64,000 bases of DNA, from contig WFMF01000145.1 of assembly GCA_011033025.1 (NCBI GenBank), positions 62,001 through 126,000 on the forward strand, given 5' to 3'. The stretch's first letter is position 1. Each line of letters starts with the position of its first letter. This document shows positions 49,701 through 61,700 of the stretch, in pieces. The stretch is from Beroe forskalii (lineage: Eukaryota; Ctenophora; Nuda; Beroida; Beroidae). A model generated the notes under the pieces. It worked only from the letters and a program-made list of their open reading frames with translations. It had not been told where the DNA came from and did no database searches. A program made the position numbers and the translations under genes.

Positions 49701-52700
49701 TTTCACCGCTAGAAACTGAATTAGCTCCCATTGACCATTAAATTTTACAAAACTCTGGGCAGGGTTTCAAAAGTTCAAAGGGATTTATCTCTGCTTTTTG
49801 AGCAATAAAAACGAGGAGAATGTTTTATTGTTTTAACCAGTTTGTGTTAGGAAGGATTCTGAGAATGCTGAATGGTTACTGGTTATCGATTAGTGTAAAA
49901 TGTAAGACAAGAGATTCTATGGCATTGATATAGTCTAGTTCTCAAAGCAGAAGCCGCGTAATTTCCAAACCAAATTCTGCACATGCTTAATCTTGAAGTC
50001 TTTAATTTATTTTATTTTCATATTAACACTCATCCATTTATTAAGATTTAGTGTAAAAGCAAATGCAATTTGAGCAAATTCAAATTATGATTTACATCTG
50101 GCCCAGTGCCCTGTTGGATCGAATGCACTAAACATGCTGCTCCTTGAGGCCTGAAGGTCCAAAAGGCAGAAGTTGAGGATGACGACTTTGGGTTAGATGA
50201 AAGGTCATCGTAGCTATACCAGTCACCAGAAAACTTAGCCGATTGACTAATCTTGTTTCAAGCTTAAGATATGGGATTTTGAAAATCGGAATTTGCCTGT
50301 AGTTATCAATTGCAGTGCGCGCACAGCCACGCAGACTTACCTACCAATTGCCAAAAACCAATTTTACGAGTTCAAAATCCATCAACATTTTTTGCGAATA
50401 ATCCGGTTCTGTTCTAAAACAAAAAATTTAAAAAAGGAGAATTTCTAAGAATTTTGCAAAAAAATACCAAGAATTTGCGGCAAAAATTGTATCGAAAATT
50501 GGCTATTTTGATTACATAATCAACCACTAAAACCCCTTCCCCCTCCTTGTAATCAAACGTTATCATTTGAAACCCCCTCCCTCTAGTAGGGGGGTCAAAA
50601 CATGCACAGAGTGGCATTTTGTACACAGGGTACTAGCACGAATTACGAAATAACGCGAAAAAGTGTAACACATTATTTTTCGCATTAAAAGTGCCATTAC
50701 TCAAGAGGTATGAATGTGTTCCGTCTGAAATATGAATATTACCGTAGAACACGTATAGAAGCAGAACAGTGACTACTTTCTTCTGGAAATTTTGCTCCTC
50801 ACGGAAGTTATGGCCAAAAATGACGCAATTTTGCAGAATTTGTGTACACAAATGCTCATATATCTCTTCTCATGATCCGATTTTCAGAACAAATATAGTC
50901 AGTGTTGCTGTTTATTATATTTCTCAACTTTTCTCAAAGTTTCATGATGATTCGATGAAAAATGGGAAAGATATACAAAATTGAAAATCCAGTTTTTCAC
51001 TGCGACATGCGTAACTGACATAATATTCCAAATTAACGAAACTAATTTGCGCGCACGTGCTTCGTTTAAACATTTAGAATTGCGCGCGCTGTTTGAATGC
51101 ACACTGGGCGCTTGTGAGCTATTAAACAGTGTTTTCATATTTGTTCTACGTCTATCCTGAGATCAAAATACGTCCGAATTTTGACCAGTTGACTCTGAAG
51201 ATGCATAACTCTTCTTCCACATAATGTATTGCCCCGGAAGTTTCGAAGAACGTCAGAGAAATGATCAAGCTTTGATTTCCATGTTTTTTCTTGTCGTTTG
51301 AGCGATGATTTCCCATTTTGTGAGGACGATTAATATGCGAAATTTCAAGCGAAATTTTGAGCACGGCTCCTTGTCCACGTGCAGCCTATAACAGTATAAC
51401 TCTCAAATTATCAAAAAGGGCAATAAAAGTTTGTTTGAAAGAACTCATCGTGCTCTTCATTTTGGTACCATTTTTGTGGGAATTTCTCCAAGTCGATTTT
51501 TCGTGTGACTCCCCTACCGCTAGATTATTACGTAATATGTGAGCGATCCCTGATTTAAAGTCCAAGCTTTGATTCTAATCTGAGGAATTCTCGGAATTGT
51601 TTTAACTTTCTTGCGATGATTTTTGTTTAGTACCAACGACCCTTTTAGCGAGCACTAAGCGGTAAGCTTAGTATGTGCTTGGTCCAGCTAACGGTTAACA
51701 ACCCTTGCCATGATCATGAGTATTGTTTACTAATCACATGCTGTATTGTTTACGAGATTTCTTGTGAAATAAAATTTAGTGAAGACTAATAACCGTGATA
51801 TGATAATTTTCGCAACTAATGAAGTAATTAATGCCTTTCAACTTAACAGGTGCAAAAAAATCTGAAACTAATTCGTAATTCCTCGAAATTTAAGGATTTT
51901 CTTGAAAAAATGGTGCTTGAAGATTGAAATACTGAAATAGAATTAGAACTGCAGACGACTAACAGAGTTCAGGTATCAACCAATTCCTTCAGAATTCGGA
52001 TTCTTCTCCTAATTATTTAGTAAATAGACATTAGTACATTTAATTATTTTGTATTAGGGCATGCATTTAAATTCCAAAAGAATTAAATAAAGGAACGGGT
52101 TATCAGTTACTATTTACTATCTAATCAGTTACTATCAGTTACTACTTTCTACCGTTCACCATTTCCATGTGTTTCAAACAGCAATTGATTGCGCATCCAC
52201 AGCAGTTTCTCAGAATTCCAAATTAATTAAACACTATTCTTGGGCAGTAAAATTTCACACTTGAAGTTTCAGATATTTGCCCAATCTGATAATGATGGCC
52301 GTACAATTGATAACCTCATTTGCTGGGTTGGTCACATGATTCGAACTTTGAACTTACCTGGTACACTGAAATTTCAAATCCTTGTGTCGAATGAAAAATA
52401 CATTTTTCAAAAAATTAAGAAGGTTGCCATGTATTATAACTTTTGGCAATGTTCAGAGTGACCATCTGTTTTCCTGGGAAGGTACAGGATTCGTTTCCAT
52501 CCACAGTAGCCCTGGCAACAGGACCTCCCGTCCTCCCAGTGGCAGGTCCCGTGATGGGGACTCTGTTTGGATGTCTTGTAGATCTATCCCCGTTTTATTA
52601 GTAGACCATGAGTCCCCAACACCTTCAGTTTGCGGAGTTAAGACGATCACGTGGACAGTTAGCTGTTACAAGCACCCTCCCACACAAAACCAGCAGAAGT

Positions 52701-55700
52701 TTAAACCTGGTGAGACGTACCTCTTCATCAGGCTACTCAAGTACGGACTTCAGTGTCTCAACATCCACCGTATTCAGGTTTGTTAGGTAGCATTAATCAT
52801 TATATCTAGATTCTAGGTACTTTCCGTTCACGTTTAATATAATACTGTCTGTAAAACAGTTTACTTCTCCCTAAGGTAGATAAAAACCGCTGATCGGAAA
52901 CAAATTATTACCATCTAAACCAGAACAATCATTGCCTAACACAATTGGCGATTTTTTCAAAATTAGTTAGACAATCTCAGACCTCAGTGAGTTTCTTGTT
53001 GATAAAATCCACTCGCCCTTATCCCCTTTCTGTTTCCAGGTTGGTCCGCCTCCGAACAGGATCCCCTATATCCGTGCAGCTACGAACAGTCAGGTCCGGT
53101 CTAAGGAAGAGAAGGAGGTGGTGGACCACTTCGCTAGTGTCTTCATCTGGAGCAGGTTAACAGTGCGATAATTAATTTATTGAACTTTACAACTCTACTT
53201 TGCAATTTTACAACACTAATTAATACCATGGAATTTGTTTTTTAAATTCGATTGATTCAGTGTCATTATTGATAATCAGCACTGTCTCATTGTTGGACAG
53301 TGCTGTTATCCGGCAGTAATAGAACACTCTAGATAATAAATAGTGATCATGACGTCACTTTCTATGTATCTGTACACGACAAATGATGAATATTTTGATT
53401 TATAAATATATAACAGAATAATGTGTCAAAATGTGAACGTTGAATTTCTTTACTTGACTTGTAAGTTGCACGTGTGTGAAGGTTTAACTGGCAAAAACAT
53501 CGTTCTGCAAATGAGTAAACTGCGACTTTTCTATCATCATGAATCACGAGTATAAATTACATGTCATTATAACAAGTCAATATTCTGTGACAGGGGCACT
53601 TTCAAAGAAGTATTTGAAACTCAGATGGACTACCTTATCAACAGCATCCAGGAAAACCATTCCTTGACCATCATTCCGCATTACTTTTTAGGTTAGTCCT
53701 ATTAATTTATTAGTTCAATGAGAATCAGTTTTATTTAGACAGTCTGTTGCCAACGATATTAGCTCACTTTCCTCCTTTTAGAGTAAGTGTCTAGCAAATA
53801 GCTGTATATATGCAGCTATTTACCCAATTGTTTTCAAGTTGAATTTTAGAAATGATTTCAACTTCTGGAATCATCAGGAGTTGTTTACAGTAGTAGTAGA
53901 AGGCTTGAAGTTCAAGCAGCAATGATTTTTTCTTTGATTTTCATTCAACTCTGTTCACAGTGAAGCATCAAAAATGACCAAATTTTCATTTTTTTCGAAA
54001 AAAATAAAATTTTTTAGGAGTTTGTTTGTTAAAATAAGCCAAAAGTGGGAGAGCCTCCAATATTCCTTCCAAGCTCAATTCAGGATATACTTGATGCCTT
54101 CAATAGCTTATTTTACACCCAGTATGGCTACTTTTTGTGAATGCCTCCTGAAGAAAGGGTCCAAATAGTGTCATATATGACACTTTTGCAATTTCAATGA
54201 CACCATCATTTAAGTGCCATAACTTTCAATAAAATCTATTTGTGTCTCTGAAAAACTTATCAGTTGTCCACAAGAGCCCTGTGAGACGATTGGAAACTTC
54301 CATAGAGGCATTCATGCTAATGTTATTGAGATATCGGCCAATTTTCATGAAGACCTCTGAAAATTTGGTATTTTTACCTGAAAAAGCTTAAATTTAATTG
54401 GTAAAATTGCTAGGAGAGCCTCTGAATATTATTTTAACGTTTTCTACGAAACAGCAGCTTTGAAATAGAACCAAACTTATAAAGACTGTGCAAAGCTGGG
54501 CTGAGATATAGCTAGATTGATATGGCAAATTTTCTGAAGGCTCAAATCACTTTTTCTTATCAGGAAGGCTAAGAAAATTGTTTAGATTCTGTAATGAATC
54601 CCCAAATCAAAACCTAGGATGTTACAAATAATATTCAACAATTATCACCTGAAAAAGTCTTATAACGAGACATTTAAGTCAATTTGTTTCAAAAAAAGTG
54701 TCATATTTGACACTTTTGTAAAAATTCAACCTGCTGTTGGATCAATAATAGCTGTAAGCATCGAAAAATGATTACAATAACATACAAAGTTGGTTAACTA
54801 TTCATTGGAACCATGCTGGATGGCTGTCAGTTTGTTTTATAGTTGTTATTCGAAGAATTAAAGAAAATGATCGTAGTTCACTATATATTTTGCCTTATAA
54901 TAGATATGATTTAAATTGGAATGAGCTTAAAAATTGCCCAGTATGTAAGTTTATTCAGTACTGAACCTTATTCAACAAAATTTTACACGCCTAGATGAAA
55001 ATAAATAGCAAAATGACTCTATTTAACAGTTTGCACAAAAAGTGTCATATATGACACTATTTAGAAACATTTGATACTCATGAAGGATCACACTGGACAA
55101 CTCGGCACTGCTTTAAGACGGGTTCCAAATGATTGGTCATACTCTTATCTATGCAAGGAAGGTGCAATATACTTATCCAGAGGAAATGGGTTCCGATTTT
55201 CAGCAAAAATAGGAAATCTGTAAATAGCTGCATATATGACACTATTCTAACAAAAAGCGGGAATTATTCTTAATGTAAGTATCTTCCAAGCATCAATTAG
55301 TCTTTAATTTCAAGGCATAATGGATAGTATCAATTTTAAATCATTTTGGTAGGCTCTCCTACAATCACATAAATTTCTTGACCACATAAAATATGGAAAA
55401 ATCAATTTATGCCAACCTTGATGATGAAAAATCAATTTTAGAAAATTCTTAACAGCTTGAAGCTTCAGCTTTGTTTTAAACATTCCCTAGATTAATGACA
55501 ATTAATATTAAACAAATTTCGCAGACACAATCACATAAAAACAGACATTAGGACAATTTAACATGGAATCACTTTTCAAATTTTTACTAGTGATAGGGCG
55601 TATAAAACCATCTATAATTCACTATCGATTGTCGGTAGACTGAAGCGGTTTTTGCTACTTGTAGATAAATGGCTACTTTTGTGAAAAGGATAATCATTTT

Positions 55701-58700
55701 ATTACATCTCTGCTGCATCTTAGTATTGTGGCATAGTTTCAAAAAGATGTCATATATGCCACTATTTGACCAAATAGCTGCATATATGCAGCTATTCGAC
55801 AGCTATCATTAAAGTTTATTTGATGAATAGAAACGGTTATTTTCACTCTTTCAAAGCTTGAAGGGCTTAGGTATCACCTAACAGTGAAATGCACAATATT
55901 GCCTGACTAACTGGTGACTACTGGTGACTCTTGCCTCAGTGACTGGTGAACCATGCCAGACCCAGCTTGAAACTCTTGCTTAATTCACTGGTGACTCTCA
56001 CCTGACCAACAGAGCCTCTTTCTCTCTAGCTTGGCTGAATAATGACTTTTGCCTGACCTATTGGCTTACGGGTGAGTGGTGACCTTTACGCGTTCCAGGT
56101 GCAGGCGATTCTTGCCTGACCAAATTGTGACCCAAATTGTGACCAAGTTAGGCCTCTTTCCTGAATGCCTCAGTGACTGGTGACACCCCATGACCCAGCT
56201 GCCCATCGGACCACAGGTAACTCTTACCTGATCTCCTGGCGCCTCCTACTTGACCTACTAGCGTCTCTCACCTGGCCTACTGACAACCTTACCTGACCTA
56301 CTAAGGAATCTAATCTGACCTACTGCCGACTCTTACCTGGCCTAGTGACGATTCTTATCTGACCTACTGACGAATCTTCTCTGACCTACTTGCGAATCTT
56401 ACCTGACCTTCTTTCGACCATTGCCTGACCATAGGTCAAGGTGACAGCAGACATTTAACTGTTGACCCAGCTGGTACTTCTTGCCTGACCCACTAGTGAC
56501 ACTTAATAAATTAAAAGCTCAAATAGGTAACTGTTTTACTTTTAGCCATTAGCGTCTCTTGATCCTACCTGACCCACTAACGTCTTCTGATCCTGCCTGA
56601 CTTACTAGCTTCTCCTGATCCTACCTGACTTACTGGCAACTCCTGATCCTACCTGACCTACTGGCGTCTCCTAATCATACCTGACCAACCGGCAACTGGA
56701 CTGATCCTACCTGACCTACAGCTGGCTTCTCCTGATCCTACCTGAGTATCGTGATCCTACCTGACCTAATGGCATCTTCTGATCCTACCTTACCTACTGG
56801 TGTCTGTTATCCTACCTGATCTACTGGCGTCTCCGGTTACTACCTGACCTATAACTGGCGTCTCCTGATCCTACCTGACCTATAGCTGGTGTCTCCTGAT
56901 CCTACCTGACCTACTGTGTACTGGCGTCTCCTGATCCTATCTGACGTACAGCTGGTGTCTCCTGATCCTACCTGACTTACTGTGTCCTGGTGTCTCCTGA
57001 TCCTACCCGACCTACAATCGGCATCCGGACCGATCCCACCCGACCTACCGGCATCCGGACTGATCCTACCTGACTCATTGGCGTCTCCTGATCCTACCTT
57101 GGCCTCCTAAATTAGGAGGCCCAGGTAGGATCAGGAAGACATCAGGATCAGTCAGATACCGACAGGTCAGGTATGGATCATCAGATGCCAGTCCATGCCC
57201 CTGATCTTGGTCAGGAAGGGATCAGCTGGACTTAAGGACACAGTAGATTTAAGACAAAGAAGGTCAGGGCAGGATTAGGAGTCTTAATCCTACCTGACCT
57301 ACTGGCGTCTCCTGATCCTACCTGACTTACTGGCGTCTCCTGATCTTGCCTAAACCACTGTTGACCCAGCTGGTACTTCTCGCCTGACCCACTTGTGACA
57401 CTTAAATTAAAAGCTCAAATAGGTAACTGTTTTAGCCATTGGTGTCTCTTGATCCTACCTGACCTACTAACGTCTTCTGATTCTACCTGACCTACTCTAC
57501 TAGCTTCTCCTGATCCTACCTGACCTACTGCCATCTCCTGATCCTACCTGACCTATTTGCATCTCCTGATCCTACCTGACCTATTTGCGTCTCCTGATCC
57601 TACCTGACCTACAACTGGCGACTCCTGATCCTACCTGAGCATCGTGATCCTACCTGACCTAATGGCATCTTTTGATCCTACCTTACCTTGTGGTATCTGC
57701 TATCCTACCTGATCTACTGGCGTCTCCGGTTCACCACCTGACCTATAGCTGGTGTTTCCTGATCCTACCCAACCTACTGGCATCTCCTGATCTTAGCTGA
57801 CCTACTGGCATCTCCTGATCCTACATGACCTACTGGCGTCTCCTGATCCTACCTGACCTACTGGCGTCTCCTGATCCTACCTGACCTACTGGTGTCTCCT
57901 GCCTGATCCTTCATGACCTACTGGCGTCTCCTGATCTTGCTTAAACCACTGGTGACAACAACTTTTCTAATGACCCAGCTGATACTTCTTGTTTGGCCTC
58001 TGCTGTCTCCTCAGCTGATCAAGTAACCCACTGGTGATTCTGACGTGATCTTCTGGCCAAATACCCTCTTAGTTACATGAACCAGATTCTGAACAGACCC
58101 TTGGCGTCATCCTAATTGATTAATTGAAAACCCCAGAGGGGCACCACAAAGGGCTTCTAAGAATATTGTATAAAATAATATAATCATTCTCCACAAAGGA
58201 AAAACAGAATTTTCACCAAGCTAATAAAGTCAAAAAATGATAAATTTCGCGAAAACTATATCAGTTTTGTGTGGATTTCTATCCCAGTGTTAATTACTCA
58301 ATTATGACTTCACAGGACACGTTTAATCAACAAGTCGACTCTCGCAAGAAACTGGTGGCACTTGCCTGTCCCTTAGCCACACAGATGAACTTGCGACCTC
58401 GTGAAAGATATGCTGAGCATCAATAATCAAGCCTTGCTGACTGATGAAGCCTTTATCATTGCTTGGCGAATGGTGACTAAGTGCTTAGAAATAGAAATAG
58501 AAATAGTTCATTACATTCAGATTACTGAAATAAAGTAATGTCAGACCGAAAACCTTCTACTGGAAAATCTCCGAAATGTTTCAAAAGATAAGAATGATTA
58601 AGAAGTGTATGCAAAACTAGAGGTCCTAAATTCTAAAGCCAAGAAATACTGAAGTTAAAAAGGTAGAAAAGGATGGAATCTCAACTTAAATGAGGCCAAG

Positions 58701-61700
58701 AAACTAAAATGCTTGAAGTGTCTACTAAAAAGTGGAAATAAAGTTCCTGAGCCATATCCAATAAAGAAAAGTGTATAGAAGTCACAGACAGGATTGTCAC
58801 AAAAATGTAATTCCACTTGCTAATAAACTGTTGTATTAGTTTTTGACTTATGGATGTTGATTTGAGGAGGATCTTCCGGAAACCGGATCTTCATCAGTCC
58901 ATGCACATATCGGGAGAAAGGCACCATGAGGTCTTTGTCAAAGAGTTCCTTCAGACGCAGTGGCTCCCACGACAGAAGTGCTGACTTGACATGTTCCTGT
59001 AGTGCTTACAAACTGGTCTTCTGGCGATCAATGTGGCTGACCTTTGTTAATCATAATTGAAGCAAGAATGATAAATTGCTCTCAACTGGCCGACCTTCAT
59101 CTGGCGACCTTCACCTGTTGCCGTGTTGGTCCTTTCTTGCCCCCTTGTGACTCCAAGCTGACTCCCTGCAACACTTATCTAGCCCTCTGGTGACACTAGC
59201 CTGACCTCCTCATGAAGCCTTATCTCGCCCTAAGATGCGATGTCACGCTTGGTGAATCCTTGGCCCTTCGTCATCCGGCCTCTGGTGAACCAAGGACGAC
59301 CTTTTGAAGGACCCTCGGGTCTTGACTAACCCCTACGTGATAATGAGTGGTCAGAGCGCTCTTGTTTAGACCAGTATGGCCTGATTCGATTGATCCTCTA
59401 CTGTTCCTCTCTATTATCACTGCTGACCAAGGTCCCGGGCTATCTCATGATTTTCCGTTGTACCTTATCAAAAAGCACTGAGGGCTCTTAAAATGCTCCT
59501 CAAATGCTAATAAAGTCTTTAAAATAGTGATTTAAGCCATCTGTAATGATTGGAAACCATTGAGTATCAATGAGAACATGTAAATAAGACAAATAACACA
59601 TTGGTGTGATATGTCCAAAAAGTTAAAAAAATCCAACCCAAAAAAAACCAAAAAAAAACCGAAAAAAACCAAAAAAACCCAAAAAAACCAAGCCCTACCC
59701 TAAATTTGCGATCTTGGGCTTGGTTTTTTTTGGTTTTTTTTGGTTTTTTTTGGGCTACAATCCCCCCAGTTTTAGCACCAGTGCAATTTGAACTCTTGAC
59801 TAAAATTTTGACATTAATTCACATTTAAAAGCTCCTTCAAATCTCAATTATTTCATTGTGTTTCAGCTCCTTCTATAGATCATTTCCTTGCGGTTCAGCT
59901 GTTCCTTAACAATATTTCCTTGTGTTTCAGTTGCCCCAGAACACAACTTCTCCTCCTCTATATTCGCATACCAGCTAGCCCGGTACCTGGTTAATAAGCT
60001 GGAGGACCTAGGGTTGGGCGAGGATGAGGCCCAGGATAGACCCACCCTCTACTCAAGACTCTTCAAACTACTCTTCGGATCCGTACAGAACCAAGGTTAG
60101 TAGGTAGTGTGTACTCAAGACTCTTCAAACTACTCTTCGGATCCGTTCAGAACCAAGGTTAGTAGGTAGTGTGTACTCTTGACTTCTAGACTCTTCAAAC
60201 TGCAGAACCAAGGTATGTGAGATGTACGGTAATTCCTAATCCCAGACACTCTAAGGTTCTAATTCCGAAACATTGGAAGGAATGTTACAATGAACATTCA
60301 CTTTATGGCCATAGTTTATTTCTTTGAACTGTTTCCAATGGCCATTAAAATGTAATATCCTCCTCAGGAGATCGAGATGACGTGGACACGGAGGGCATCC
60401 TAAAACCACATCTCCAGAGAATAGTGAACCAGAGCATGGAACTGGCGCAGACAGCCAAGGATCCTGCTCAGTACTTCACGCTACTAAAACACCTCTTCAG
60501 AGCCATCGGTGAGGGGATTATATCATTGAAAAGTAGGAAATTGTGAATCTTAGACCACTGACCAGCATACCCTTCTTAGGTTTTCTCTGATACCAGTCGT
60601 CTAGATTGACACCAGGACTCGTAAAGCTTGACACCAGTCTACTCTGACACCAGTGTACTCTGACACCAATCTACTCCCACCAGCACCAGTGTTTATCTAC
60701 TGACTGTATAGCTCAACAACGGCCGTCTATACTCTGACACCTGTCTACTCTGACACCTGTCTACTCTGACACCTGTCTACTCTGACACCTGTATACTCTG
60801 ACACCTGTATACTCTGACATCTGTCTACTCTGACATCATTACTTCATTAATATACTGACACCAGTCTACTCTGACACCTGTCTACTCTGACACCTGTCTA
60901 CTCTGACACCTGTCTACTCTGACACCTGTCTACTCTGACACCTGTCTACTCTGACACCACTTATCTACTGACACCAGTCTACTCAGACACCAGTCTACTC
61001 TGACACCAGTCTTCTCTGACACCAGTCTACTATGACACCACAAATCTACTGACACCAGTTTACTCAGACACCAGTCTACTCTGACACCAGTCTACTCTGA
61101 CACCACTCCTCTCCTCACCAGTCTACTCTGACACCAGTGACCAGTCTACTCTGACACCAGTCTACTCTGACACCACTTGTCTACTGACACCATTCTACTC
61201 TGACACCACCAGTCTACTCTGACACCGGTCTTCTCTGACACCAGTCTACTCTGACACCACTCCTCCCCTCTCCAGGTAGCACGAGCAGTAAGTACGATGA
61301 GATGTATAACGAGTTCCTGCCCCTCCTTCCCAACCTACTGCAAAGCCTCAACCGACACCAGAGCGGCCTGCACAAGCAGCACATGAAGGATATCTTCATA
61401 GAGCTGTGTTTAACTGTGCCAGTTAGACTCAGCAACTTACTCCCTTACTTACCTGCCTTGATGGACCCCCTTGTATCAGCTCTCAATGGTAAATTATTAA
61501 TTAGTTGAGTAATGTCTGCGTTAAGAATAAGATGTTCCGAAATGACCGTTTTTATTTCGAGTTGCTTTGCGAAATTCTTATTAACAATAATTTTTGGGGA
61601 ATGAATATTATATATATATTCATTATTTTCAGGTTCGGATCAGCTAATTGCTCAAGGCCTCAGAACGCTTGAGTTGTGTATCGATAACTTGCAACCAAAC

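Noticed and set aside
52382-52628. Upstream extension of TRRAP exon 13 (134-codon open frame)
   Set aside because: The family alignment and phase join exon 12 directly to 52629 at VCGVKTITW; the upstream frame has no similarity to TRRAP.
53974-54168. 64-codon open frame in TRRAP intron 15
   Set aside because: It is AT-rich with low complexity (Phe/Lys/Ile), ends at the first palindrome and has no exon borders.
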